NCBI RefSeq assembly: GCF_002915595.1
Contig: NZ_PQGG01000019.1
Coordinates: forward strand, 62,001 to 126,000
DNA from: Zhongshania marina
GTDB taxonomy: Bacteria; Pseudomonadota; Gammaproteobacteria; Pseudomonadales; Spongiibacteraceae
DNA length: 64,000 bases
Reading direction: 5' to 3'
The number at the start of each line of letters is the position of its first letter. The first letter of the stretch is position 1. The notes under the pieces are model-generated. The model saw nothing but the letters and a program-made list of their open reading frames with translations. It had not been told where the DNA came from and ran no database searches. This document shows positions 37,745 through 46,130 of the stretch, piece by piece. Both the position numbers and the translations under genes were made by a program.

Positions 37745-37770
37745 AAAAATGCCGGCGCTTGGCCGGCATT
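37745..37770 (-). terminator. Intrinsic terminator-like hairpin in head module
   Basis: A perfect 9-bp stem (AATGCCGGC/GCCGGCATT) with a 5-base loop, followed on the minus strand by TTTTA. It lies between two co-directional head genes, so read-through would be needed. Confidence 0.65.
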
Positions 37771-37793
37771 GGTCGCAAACTAGCAATTAACTA

Positions 37794-38201
37794 CTAAGCA
37801 GCGGGCGCCTTGCGAGGCGATCCTTTAATTGCCGTTACCGCATACACGCCGGTAGCCGCACCAGTCACCACAAGATCACAGGTAACGTAACGATCATTGC
37901 CTACGTAGCCAATTTTAGTTACGCCATTGGCTCCCGCAGCGCCATCTAATGCCGCCGCAGCCTCTGTACCAAGCAGTTTGGTATCAGCCACCGCAGACAA
38001 TGCACCCGTAGCGCTACCAGACTTAACCACTGGCGTAACAGTTATACCGCCGGTCGTTTGCGCGCCAGACTGAATAACAAACTCGCAAGAATTAAAATTT
38101 GCCATGTCAATTACTTGACCAGCGATGACACCAGTTGCCGCAGGCGAAATGGGCGAAATTACCCGCGCCACAGCAATGGCATTGTGAATATCTTTACTCA
38201 T
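37794..38201 (-). CDS. Capsid decoration-like protein
   Basis: 135 residues, Ala/Gly/Thr/Val-rich and beta-predicted, with a helical start (MSKDIHNAIAVARVISP). It follows the major capsid gene, where decoration or stabilising proteins lie. No family recognised; separated from its neighbours by two hairpins. Confidence 0.55.
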   Translation of the reverse strand: MSKDIHNAIAVARVISPISPAATGVIAGQVIDMANFNSCEFVIQSGAQTTGGITVTPVVKSGSATGALSAVADTKLLGTEAAAALDGAAGANGVTKIGYVGNDRYVTCDLVVTGAATGVYAVTAIKGSPRKAPAA

Positions 38202-38230
38202 GATTATTTCCTCATGGCACTACAATTAAA

Positions 38231-38256
38231 AAGCAAAAGCCCAGCACTGCCGGGCT
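38231..38256 (-). terminator. Terminator-like hairpin after major capsid gene
   Basis: Stem GCCC.GC/GC.GGGC with one mismatch and a 3-base loop, followed by TTTT on the minus strand, 19 bp after the capsid stop. Confidence 0.6.
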
Positions 38257-38274
38257 CAATGACTAGGCTAGAAC

Positions 38275-39498
38275 TTAACCAGACGCCAACTTCACACGGG
38301 CAAAGGCTTCGCCTAACACGGGCGCACCGTCACCTTGGTAGCGGCCAATAAAGCCGGTTTGGTTTGACTCTGCGTACAGCTCTACCAGACGCTGCAAAGT
38401 GAATTGCATATTGTCTAGAATCCAGTAGTTGCTGAAGTCACCCAAAATACCCACGTACTGCGAGGCCGTTTTGGTGTTTGGCGCGTACTCAGACTCAGCC
38501 AGCGGCAAGTTAAGCAAGCGATCTGGCTCACCAGCAGACAAACCCTCACGCCAAATGTACTGATTATCGGTGCCTTTCAGCAGCGCGATATCGGTAATAA
38601 TGTCACGGTGGAACAACCACTGCGCTTTGCCACGGTACTGCTGCTTAAGCGCGTATTTAACCCGTTTTAAGTTGTCTGCAGTGATGGCGGTAGAGGTGTT
38701 GCCCTCGCTTACATCGCGAGAGGTAGCAATACCATTATTACTTGCGGTGAATACACCGAGCGGTTTTTTATTACCGTCACCTGTAAGGTAGGCTTTTTCT
38801 TGGGTAACACCCAATTTGTACACCAAGCGCTGGCGAACGATGTCTTCTGCATTTAAACCGGTGCTGCGCAGCAAGGCATTACTAACCTTAATACGCTTAG
38901 CCATTGCATTAGGCTCCATTGCGCGCTTACCAAAACGCATGGCGCTATCTTCGCCGCCTGTGGCCAGCTCTTCGGTCCATTCAAAATCATCAAGGTCTGC
39001 ATCTAACGTTGGCACACCAATACCATTCGTACCGCCAGGAATAACATTGGCCAGCTTGCGAATATGCACCATGTTGTCTAGGTCTTTAATGAGCTGAGCA
39101 ACAAACTGCTGAGGCGTAATAATATTGCCGCCCTTGGTGGCATCAGTTACTTGCAGATCGCGGCGCTCATCAGCGGTCATCTCAGACACGCCACCGCTCA
39201 AGAAGCTACGGAATGCAGACATTTGGCGAGCCTCTGCAGACTCACCGCCACGGTTTTCACCACCGCCGTGACCGGCCGGTGCGCCAGAGGCAGCCAATGC
39301 GCGCTCTTCTTCAACCAGCTGTTCTTCAGCGGCAATATCATCCTTTAGCTCGCCAGCTTTTTTCATTGCCGCATCAAACTGCGCCCGCTCTTCGGCAGAC
39401 AAACTGCGCTTTTCTTCACCGGCTTTGTCGCTGATCTGACGCGCCTTGTGAATTACTTCTCCGCGCTCTTGGCGGAGTTCATTTAGTCGTTTTGTCAT
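38275..39498 (-). CDS. HK97-family major capsid protein
   Basis: 407 residues from the ATG at 39498, which has GGAG at good spacing. An N-terminal coiled-coil scaffold (delta) domain (about 1-90) is followed by the HK97 fold starting near TDATKGGNIITPQQF, with MEPNAMAKRIKVSNALLRST and AYLTGDGNKKPLGVF typical of the family. The delta domain would be cut by the protease encoded upstream. Confidence 0.95.
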   Translation of the reverse strand: MTKRLNELRQERGEVIHKARQISDKAGEEKRSLSAEERAQFDAAMKKAGELKDDIAAEEQLVEEERALAASGAPAGHGGGENRGGESAEARQMSAFRSFLSGGVSEMTADERRDLQVTDATKGGNIITPQQFVAQLIKDLDNMVHIRKLANVIPGGTNGIGVPTLDADLDDFEWTEELATGGEDSAMRFGKRAMEPNAMAKRIKVSNALLRSTGLNAEDIVRQRLVYKLGVTQEKAYLTGDGNKKPLGVFTASNNGIATSRDVSEGNTSTAITADNLKRVKYALKQQYRGKAQWLFHRDIITDIALLKGTDNQYIWREGLSAGEPDRLLNLPLAESEYAPNTKTASQYVGILGDFSNYWILDNMQFTLQRLVELYAESNQTGFIGRYQGDGAPVLGEAFARVKLASG

Positions 39499-39530
39499 GG
39501 TCATTCTCCAATTAGACAAATTTCACACAT

Positions 39531-39554
39531 AAAAAAGCCCAGCGTGTGCTGGGC
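39531..39554 (-). terminator. Terminator-like hairpin between protease and capsid genes
   Basis: GCCCAGC/GCTGGGC with a 4-base loop. On the minus strand it is followed by TTTTTT. Placed just before the capsid gene, so late transcription must pass it. Confidence 0.7.
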
Positions 39555-39597
39555 CTTTGGCTTTAACCTTCGCCTCCGCGCGGGTTAAAAATTCTTT

Positions 39598-40197
39598 CTA
39601 TTCAACGTCTGCCAACTGCAGGGCAAGCGCCCTTTGCTCATCTTCATAGCTATTTGGCTCAGGCTTTTTAATTTCGTCGCGCCACTCGTCCAAGCTGCGC
39701 TGAGCCACACTGGTGTCTGGGTACGCTGGGTAGGTAACCGGCGACACATCAATGAGCCGTTTGAACTTTTTAATGGTGCGCACCACGCGGCCGTCGTCGT
39801 CTTCGTCCCAGCTATCTTCATCAACCGTAAAGCGGAAGCTAGACTGATCCACATCTTTGCGCTCAAGACTTACCATTAAGTCCCGCGCAACTTGCGTGTC
39901 CGGCGGATCACACTCATAACGCAAGCCGGTGCCGTCAACACTAATCCGCAATGTGCCGCTTACAGTGCGCCCTAAAATCATGCTGGGGTCATGGTTAAAT
40001 GCGCAACGAACATCATCACCTAACACCCCATCAAAGGCGCCAACCGCAATTTGTTCACGAAAGCCACCCAAATTCTCACTCAGCGAATCAAACACCGCGG
40101 CATAACCAACGATCATAGGCACTTTATTGTCGCCTTCAGCGCGTTGCTCAATCTTTAAACTTGAGCTAAAGACCCGCTCCTCGGTTTTATTCTTCAT
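39598..40197 (-). CDS. HK97-family prohead protease
   Basis: 199 residues. VPMIVGYAAVFDSLSENLGGF, the catalytic region CAFNHDPSMILGR (His) and SSFRFTV (Ser) fit the U35 herpesvirus-like protease family. It matures the capsid by removing the delta domain. Overlaps the portal gene by 11 bp. Confidence 0.93.
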   Translation of the reverse strand: MKNKTEERVFSSSLKIEQRAEGDNKVPMIVGYAAVFDSLSENLGGFREQIAVGAFDGVLGDDVRCAFNHDPSMILGRTVSGTLRISVDGTGLRYECDPPDTQVARDLMVSLERKDVDQSSFRFTVDEDSWDEDDDGRVVRTIKKFKRLIDVSPVTYPAYPDTSVAQRSLDEWRDEIKKPEPNSYEDEQRALALQLADVE

Positions 40198-41824
40198 TTA
40201 AAATACCCTCCAATGCCAGGCTTGCAATGTTGTTGCACAGACCAATTTGGTATTCATTACCCTGCCAGCGCTTAATCAATGAGCGCAGGCCGTCTGCTGG
40301 TTCTGATTGCTCAAAAACACTCTGCAAGCTGCGCAGTGCGTTGCTTAGGTGCGCCTTAATAACGCTTGGCGCATAGTCACCAGCGACCGGCTCCAAATGC
40401 CGACACAAAAAGCGATTGTGGTCTGCGTAGAATTCGGTAACACGCCTTTCCAATGCTTTGGCATCATCGCCCGACGCTTGCAGTGCACGCTCTAAAGCAC
40501 GAGCTTCACAAGACGCAATCTTAGCAACGGCTTGGCGTAACATCCGAGCGTGAAAGCCACGCAGCTGATCGTCCTTTTCATCATCAACCAGCTCACCCTC
40601 TAAAGGCTTATCGATCGCAGCCACGTCCACCAAGTTCAATGGCACAAAGAAGCGATCGCCGTCGTCAATAGGGTTCATGTTTTCCTTTTTGCGAATCTCG
40701 TTTTGCGATATAGCGCCCATTGAGAACAGCGCTTTATAAAACTCTGCCCGCGCTTTAGAGTCTCCGCGCAGTAAGCCCTCAACGCTAAACTCAATGTAAA
40801 CCGACTTATCTTTGGTGGCGTTCAACAAATCTCGTTTGCCTGCCTGTTCCCAACGGGTAAGGTGTGGCTGCAGCGAATACACTACATAGCCAATACCTTG
40901 CGATTCAATGCCACTTCCCCAACTGGTCGAGCCAGACACATCTGCAATCATGTGAGGCGGCAAGCCAAAAATACGCGCGATTTCCGACACCTGAAAACGA
41001 CGGGTCTCTAAAAACTGCGCCTCTTCAGGATTAACCGTTAACGACTGCCACTTAAGGCCGTCTTCCAATATTGCGGGGTTATGGGCATTGCTTACACCTT
41101 GGTGGCGGCTTGACCAGTCTGCCTTTAGACGGTCAAAAGCAGCGTCGCTAAGCTCTTTGTCCGTTTGCAGCACACCGCTAACAACAGTGCCATTGCCAAA
41201 ATAGGTCGCGCCGAATTGCTCGGCGGCCAAACTTAGGCCAATGGTTTCGCGCAGACTGTTAATAACACTCAGGCCTTTTAGGCCGTCGCTGCTCATACCG
41301 CGAAGATGAAAAACCTCATGCTGCAAATAGACGTGCTGCTTACCTTGCGCGTCTGTATGCGCGTAAGCAATGTCACCATTTGGCGCCCAAAATGGTTCGG
41401 TACGGTCTGGGTGCAGCGGCTTTAACGCTCGCAACTTACCCCCGCCGTCATACTCTTTGTAGCAGTAAGCATTGCCACGCAGCAACAAATGCCCCTGCAG
41501 CATTTCGCGCCACTCAAAGCTTGTTTGCCAACTGTTTGGCTGCCAGCGCAGAAGCTGGTACAGCTCATGCTCTTCTGCCACTTCGCGGCCACCCGCTTTA
41601 ATGTTGCGGTATGGTTTAAGTGGCAGCATAGCCAAGGATGAACTTAGTATGCGAACACACGCATAAACCGCACTGAGCTGCATGGCTGTCTCCGCAGTAA
41701 CTGTAACACCAGACGCAGTAGAAGCACCGCCACCAAACCAGCTGGCAACAACTGGGTCGCGCGGGTGCGCAGACATGGCGCTACTGCGCTGCTCTCCCAA
41801 AAATAAACGGCTCGCCATACTCAT
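40187..41824 (-). CDS. HK97-family portal protein
   Basis: 545 residues, longer than the usual 400-450 because of a C-terminal helical extension. The portal core is clear: AVYACVRILSSSLAMLPLKPYR, LLRWQPNSWQTSFEWREML, FHLRGMSSDGLKGLSVI and FGLPPHMIADVSGSTSWGSG. DNA passage ring at the head vertex. TAATG overlap with the small membrane gene upstream. Confidence 0.95.
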   Translation of the reverse strand: MSMASRLFLGEQRSSAMSAHPRDPVVASWFGGGASTASGVTVTAETAMQLSAVYACVRILSSSLAMLPLKPYRNIKAGGREVAEEHELYQLLRWQPNSWQTSFEWREMLQGHLLLRGNAYCYKEYDGGGKLRALKPLHPDRTEPFWAPNGDIAYAHTDAQGKQHVYLQHEVFHLRGMSSDGLKGLSVINSLRETIGLSLAAEQFGATYFGNGTVVSGVLQTDKELSDAAFDRLKADWSSRHQGVSNAHNPAILEDGLKWQSLTVNPEEAQFLETRRFQVSEIARIFGLPPHMIADVSGSTSWGSGIESQGIGYVVYSLQPHLTRWEQAGKRDLLNATKDKSVYIEFSVEGLLRGDSKARAEFYKALFSMGAISQNEIRKKENMNPIDDGDRFFVPLNLVDVAAIDKPLEGELVDDEKDDQLRGFHARMLRQAVAKIASCEARALERALQASGDDAKALERRVTEFYADHNRFLCRHLEPVAGDYAPSVIKAHLSNALRSLQSVFEQSEPADGLRSLIKRWQGNEYQIGLCNNIASLALEGILNEE

Positions 41825-42027
41825 TAGGGTGCAACCTTAACGTCAGACTTGTCTGGCAAGCCCATCCAAATAAGCGCCGCACCCACAAACACATAAGATG
41901 CCGGCGGAAAAACCTGCCAAATTCCGTAAGCGATTGCCGCTATACCGATCACTACCAACAGGCCATTTAAGCCCTTGGTCAACACTATGATCGCCGCTGC
42001 TTTAATGGCTGTTTTATTGAGCGTCAT
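41824..42027 (-). CDS. Small two-span membrane protein
   Basis: 67 residues with two hydrophobic segments (GLLVVIGIAAIAYGIWQVF and YVFVGAALIWMGL) and a basic N-terminus. Coupled to terL (ATGA) and to portal (TAATG). Small membrane proteins between terL and portal occur in HK97-like phages; function unknown. Confidence 0.75.
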   Translation of the reverse strand: MTLNKTAIKAAAIIVLTKGLNGLLVVIGIAAIAYGIWQVFPPASYVFVGAALIWMGLPDKSDVKVAP

Positions 42028-43808
42028 AGTCGTCGGATTCCTCGGGTTTCATAAACAGATTTTTTAGGTTTTTCGCCAATGGACTTACCCACAGCCATCA
42101 CAAGAGCAACAATGCCATCGATACGGCCAACAGCTTTGTCTTTTGCTGGCTTGCGGTTGCCGGCTGGGTCAGTTGCCCATACCGCGTTGGCGGCGCACAT
42201 GGTCATTACCGGATTGCCGTTGTGCTTTAGCTCACCGTTTAGCAAGCGCTTCTCAAACTCATCAACACCCGGAGCCATATCCTTAAACCCCTGCCCGTAT
42301 GGCTCCATCGGAGGTAGCTTTACACCTTCGTCATCAGCTAACTGCTTAAGGTCTTCTATGCGCCAGCGGTCAAAGGCCAAGCACTCAATATCAAAACTAT
42401 CTTGCAGCTGCGCTATACGGTGCAGAACAAACAAACGGCTTACCGCCCGCCCAGGTGTTGTTTCTAACCAGCCTTGGTCGCGCCATACGTTGTATGGCTG
42501 TCTGTCTTTGTCCGCCTTTTCTGCCAAGCCATCGTTGGGCAGCCAAAAGTAAGACAGCGTTGGCCACTCCCGCTCATCGCCCACCGGCGGGAAGATAAGC
42601 TGCAGTGACGTAAGGTCGATTGTGCTTCCCAAATCTAGAGCGCCAATACAACGCCGGCCGCGCAAATCTTCAGCCGTGTAGTCGCCCTGCGCTTGCTGCC
42701 AAATGTGGTAGCTGATTGCTGGGTTATGGCCTTCAACCCACATACAAAAGTTAAGGCGCTTTACTATCGACTCTTTGCCCGGCATCCCCTTCGCTTGAAT
42801 CACCTGATCCAGCAAATACTTGGGCTGAATCGTTATGCCCAGCGACGGGTTTGCCTTGTACCAGCAGTCCGGCACGGCGAAGTTACGCAAGAATTCTGCG
42901 AGCGCTTCTGGATCATCAGGATTGTGAACGTAGCCAATATCAAAAGGGTCGTCGTCTTCGTCAACCGCGCAGATATAGCTAAAGAACGTATCGTCGTGCC
43001 GTACACCAGCTGCGACTTCTGCGCCGTATTGGTGATACTCCCAGCACACCGACTGCTTGTTGGTGCCGCTGTTGGTGATCATAAAGATCAACGGATTGCG
43101 GCGCCCTTTGGTACCTGCCCGAATCATTTCAACAACGCGACCATCGCGGTGCTCATGAATTTCATCGAGCAAGGCCATGTGCGGCCGTGGACCAGACTGG
43201 CCATCGTCGGCACTAATCGGCCTAAAGAAACTGTCTGACTCGTGGTAAGCCAGATTCCACTCTTTACCACGGCTACCGCTGCGAGCAATTCTTGAATCTA
43301 GCTCAGGCGACATATCAACCATGGCTACCGCGTCACGGAACAAGATCATTGCCTGATCTTTCTTGGTGGCCGCTGCGTACACTTCAGCTCGCGATTCGCC
43401 ATCAGCCGTCATGCCGTACAAACCAACACCAGCCGCAAGTGGCGACTTGCCCGAGCCCTTGCCGGTCTCTACATAAGCAAGCTGAAAACGGCGGGTGCCA
43501 TCGCGATTCTTCCAGCCAAACAAGCTACCAATAACAAACAGCTGCCACGGCTCAGGATAAAACGGCTTACCCTCAAACTCGCCACCGTTAAGGCAAAGCA
43601 CCTCGCGGTAATACTGGATCGTATGCAGCGCGGCATCTACATCCCAAACTAACCCGCGCGATCCACCTTCCTCTAGGTCTTTTAAGTGGCGAGCACAAGA
43701 CGCACGAACATGCGGCCCCGCAATGATCTCGCCAGAGGCTACACCTTGCGCGTAGCCCGTAACCGGATCATCACTTGAAGAATCTTCCGGTGACAGATTG
43801 TTGTCCAT
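42024..43808 (-). CDS. Terminase large subunit
   Basis: 594 residues. ATPase domain with Walker A-like VETGKGSGKSPLAAG, Walker B and catalytic Glu in MALLDEIHEH, coupling motif TNSGTN. Nuclease domain with acidic residues in GALDLGSTIDLTSL and AFDRWRIEDLKQLADDEG. Packages DNA at the portal. Overlaps terS by 38 bp. Confidence 0.95.
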   Translation of the reverse strand: MDNNLSPEDSSSDDPVTGYAQGVASGEIIAGPHVRASCARHLKDLEEGGSRGLVWDVDAALHTIQYYREVLCLNGGEFEGKPFYPEPWQLFVIGSLFGWKNRDGTRRFQLAYVETGKGSGKSPLAAGVGLYGMTADGESRAEVYAAATKKDQAMILFRDAVAMVDMSPELDSRIARSGSRGKEWNLAYHESDSFFRPISADDGQSGPRPHMALLDEIHEHRDGRVVEMIRAGTKGRRNPLIFMITNSGTNKQSVCWEYHQYGAEVAAGVRHDDTFFSYICAVDEDDDPFDIGYVHNPDDPEALAEFLRNFAVPDCWYKANPSLGITIQPKYLLDQVIQAKGMPGKESIVKRLNFCMWVEGHNPAISYHIWQQAQGDYTAEDLRGRRCIGALDLGSTIDLTSLQLIFPPVGDEREWPTLSYFWLPNDGLAEKADKDRQPYNVWRDQGWLETTPGRAVSRLFVLHRIAQLQDSFDIECLAFDRWRIEDLKQLADDEGVKLPPMEPYGQGFKDMAPGVDEFEKRLLNGELKHNGNPVMTMCAANAVWATDPAGNRKPAKDKAVGRIDGIVALVMAVGKSIGEKPKKSVYETRGIRRL

Positions 43809-44274
43809 TGGCGTCCTGTGGGAAAAGCTCTTGCTGCGGCGTCACAGATACACGGTTACGGGCAGATGGCGTCATACCAAACTCAGCCAAGAACTTGTGC
43901 ATTTGCTCAACAGCACGGTTACTGATTTGCAGCCAAACACTAATCTGCTTGTACTGACTGGGCGTGGTGTCAATCAAACCGTCATCGCCCATATTTTTTA
44001 AATTCTTCTCTGCCTTGGCCCAGCGCGAATACGCCACGCAATAAACGCCAAGGGCGGCGCGATCGATCTTAGCGACCAAGCCCAATTTTTCTAACTCTAC
44101 GCTGATACGCTTCCACTCTTTGCGAGCCTCGGTATCAAGGTGCGACGGCATGTCCGGTATTTCCACCGGTACCCGCGCACCGTCATGCAAAGCGGCCAAC
44201 CGCTTTTTACTTGGATTGCCGTTAAGGGCATGGACGTTAGCCGGCAACGGCTTTGGTCCGCGTTGTCCTGCCAT
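43771..44274 (-). CDS. P27-family terminase small subunit
   Basis: 167 residues from the ATG at 44274 with GAGGTGG upstream. AGQRGPKPLPANVHALNGNPSKR-like start and MPSHLDTEARKEWKRISVELEKLGLV identify the P27 family. Recognises the packaging site, probably in the adjacent non-coding stretch, and hands DNA to TerL. Confidence 0.92.
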   Translation of the reverse strand: MAGQRGPKPLPANVHALNGNPSKKRLAALHDGARVPVEIPDMPSHLDTEARKEWKRISVELEKLGLVAKIDRAALGVYCVAYSRWAKAEKNLKNMGDDGLIDTTPSQYKQISVWLQISNRAVEQMHKFLAEFGMTPSARNRVSVTPQQELFPQDANGQQSVTGRFFK

Positions 44275-44331
44275 ATTCCACCTCAAGAATTGCAAAAGTG
44301 ATCAGACTGATCACCACCTAAATACCCCCTC

Positions 44332-44426
44332 CTCCAGATACCCCCCCTCCCGAAATTCCCGCTCGTGCCAGAAAAGGGAGGGGGGCGGTCTAGGTTCGCA
44401 GGGCTCTGTAGTTTTAATACCCCCTA
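44332..44426. promoter_or_regulatory. Candidate cos/packaging region
   Basis: In the gap between HNH and terS genes, CCCCCCTCCC (44342-44351) and GGGAGGGGGG (44376-44385) form a perfect 10-bp inverted repeat around 24 bases. ATACCCCC occurs at 44332, 44338 and about 44418. HNH next to terS is typical of cos-packaging phages, whose cos site lies nearby. The cut position is not visible. Confidence 0.45.
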
Positions 44427-44717
44427 CCCCTTGGCCCAAGGGTGCGAAGGGTCTAAAGGAAAGCCGTTGACATCACTACCAACCTGCACACCAGACTTTT
44501 CAAGCCGCTGCTTATGACTGTCATGACAGTGGCCACACAAACCCTGCCAGTTGTTCTTATCCCAAAACAACTTCATGTCGCCTCGGTGGGCAACCTTGTG
44601 ATCAACAACGGTAGCTGTAACGTAAACACCCCGCGCCTTATGATCTGCACACCAAGGATTGCGACGCAGAAAACCCTTGGCTGCCTGCTGCCATTTGTAG
44701 CAGTAAGGCCAAGCCAA
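44424..44717 (-). CDS. HNH endonuclease
   Basis: 97 residues from a TTG directly after the previous stop. WCADHKARGV, VVDHKVAHRGDMKLFWDKNN, LCGHCHDSHKQRLEKSG and the HPWAKG end are the standard phage HNH form with a Cys4 zinc and the HNH metal site. These enzymes join TerS/TerL in cos cleavage. Confidence 0.92.
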   Translation of the reverse strand: MAWPYCYKWQQAAKGFLRRNPWCADHKARGVYVTATVVDHKVAHRGDMKLFWDKNNWQGLCGHCHDSHKQRLEKSGVQVGSDVNGFPLDPSHPWAKG

Positions 44718-45086
44718 CTAACGTGGCCTCGCCTTGTCGGACGGTGGATTAAACGCCAAGCGATCTAGCCACTTCTGCACCTTAACAACTGCTCGATAAG
44801 CCTGATTAACATACTCATCATCACGCGTGCTCGGCGTAATACCTGTCACGGCAGCAATACCCTGCAGCAGCAAAGAAGCCGCACCCACAGCAGTGACCGC
44901 ATAGCCAATGTACACGCCCGCACTACCCAGTAAGCCCGCAGAACTTGCCGCACCAATCAACACGCCAATTGCATCAGCTGACTCATCAGCAAGAGCAGGC
45001 AAAGAACTCAACACAAACAGCGCCGGCAACACACATATCGCCAGCGCAATGACGACCCCAAAGGAATAACGCCCCAAAGCTTTCAT
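44718..45086 (-). CDS. Membrane protein in lysis/packaging region
   Basis: 122 residues from the ATG at 45086 (GAGG upstream). Two or three hydrophobic segments (FGVVIALAICVLPALFVLSSL; VLIGAASSAGLLGSAGVYIGYAVTAVGAASLLL) and a charged cytoplasmic tail. It lies between the holin and HNH genes; a second holin or antiholin is the likeliest role. No family recognised. Confidence 0.65.
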   Translation of the reverse strand: MKALGRYSFGVVIALAICVLPALFVLSSLPALADESADAIGVLIGAASSAGLLGSAGVYIGYAVTAVGAASLLLQGIAAVTGITPSTRDDEYVNQAYRAVVKVQKWLDRLAFNPPSDKARPR

Positions 45087-45112
45087 AGCACACCTCAATT
45101 CAATAATTAGGT

Positions 45113-45322
45113 TCAAAGGTCTGAACGCTGATCGCCAAGCGCATGACGCTGCTCACGCTGAATTTTCAACTGCTCTCGACGAAACCACAGATTAGTGAGA
45201 AAGGTGCCAAACCCAATCAGTAAGCCACCCAAAGCGACCCACTCATTGATCGACAAGCCCAACAACGTAGTAAACGCAGAAGCCGCATAGCTCCCCGCAG
45301 TAGACACTTTGTCCGGCGTCAT
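45113..45322 (-). CDS. Putative holin
   Basis: 69 residues from the ATG at 45322 (MTPDKVSTAGSYAASAF); the longer frame covers two terminators. One clear membrane span (EWVALGGLLIGFGTFLTNLWF) after an amphipathic start, then a basic tail FRREQLKIQREQRHALG, the HP1-type holin layout. First gene after the antitermination region, as expected for late lysis. Confidence 0.75.
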   Translation of the reverse strand: MTPDKVSTAGSYAASAFTTLLGLSINEWVALGGLLIGFGTFLTNLWFRREQLKIQREQRHALGDQRSDL

Positions 45323-45344
45323 CCAAATACCCTTCTTACCAAAT

Positions 45345-45369
45345 ACAAAAAAGCCCCATGCAGTGGGGC
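45345..45369 (-). terminator. Late-leader terminator 2
   Basis: GCCCC/GGGGC stem with a 7-base loop, followed by TTTTTTG on the minus strand, 23 bp before the holin start. Confidence 0.75.
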
Positions 45370-45421
45370 AAGACAGGTGAAACCGGCCAAGGCACTCACC
45401 CAGAAACAAAAAATTCAGGTA

Positions 45422-45449
45422 CAAAAAAGCCCAGCGCGATGGCTGGGCT
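45422..45449 (-). terminator. Late-leader terminator 1
   Basis: An 8-bp perfect stem (AGCCCAGC/GCTGGGCT) with a 6-base loop and TTTTTT on the minus strand. Placed after the Q-like gene and before terminator 2. Strong intrinsic terminator. Confidence 0.85.
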
Positions 45450-45614
45450 TTCTTGGCAGTCACGTATTGCGACCGTGCCATAAACGTACTAGGTAGAGTC
45501 CAAGGATTCAACAAGACAAAATGTCCATCGCTGTTGATAACTCAAAATAAAATATTAAATTCAAATACTTAAAAAATAAAAATAATTTAAAAAAATATCT
45601 AATTAGTGGCTTGC
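45450..45614. other. AT-rich gap after the Q-like gene; likely late promoter region
   Basis: No gene. 45540-45605 is almost only A and T. Any late leftward promoter should lie here, because it must sit between the Q-like gene and the tandem terminators, but no clean -35/-10 pair stands out. Confidence 0.4.
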
Positions 45615-46130
45615 TTAACCAGAAAGCGCCGCTAGTAGCCGATCTAGCTCAGCAGACGACAAGGCCGCCTCATCACGCACCGCAGCAGAGGGCCTAAAGA
45701 ATCTATCAATCACCACATGCAGCTCAGAAATCTTCGCAAACATACCCGACCGCGAACAACCCAACCGCCCCGCCTTCTCATCAGCAGTATGAAAAACATC
45801 AACATAAAACACCTCAAGCAAGGTGCGCTCAGCCTCACTCAGCTCAGCAGAAATAAACCGATCCAAGCGCTCAACATCACCCAGCATAGGCGCCCTATTC
45901 ACCACCCTGCTAGGCCTAGACGCCACCGCATGGGCAGTCACACCCGCAGACAAACCCGCACGCAACACCGCCGCTGTACGCTTGTCGGCGCCACTGCGCC
46001 GCGCCCTGCTCAGCTCTGCCACCACAACAGGCCCAGACCCAGACGGATAACCAATGCCCGCCACGTCAGACTCACCCAGACGCACACACTCAGCCCAAGA
46101 ATCTAACAACCTGCCCACCCAAGCAATCAT
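45615..46130 (-). CDS. Q-like late antiterminator
   Basis: 171 residues from the ATG at 46130 behind GGAGGCAGCG, overlapping the previous stop by 4 bp. The N-terminal LLDSWAECVRLGESDVAGIGYPSGSG recalls the short W..W and GYPS region of phage Q proteins. The C-terminal helix-turn-helix (SEAERTLLEVFYVDVF to CSRSGMFAKISELHVVI) is sigma-region-4-like. It lies just before two strong terminators and the late genes, the place of Q in lambda-like phages. Confidence 0.75.
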   Translation of the reverse strand: MIAWVGRLLDSWAECVRLGESDVAGIGYPSGSGPVVVAELSRARRSGADKRTAAVLRAGLSAGVTAHAVASRPSRVVNRAPMLGDVERLDRFISAELSEAERTLLEVFYVDVFHTADEKAGRLGCSRSGMFAKISELHVVIDRFFRPSAAVRDEAALSSAELDRLLAALSG

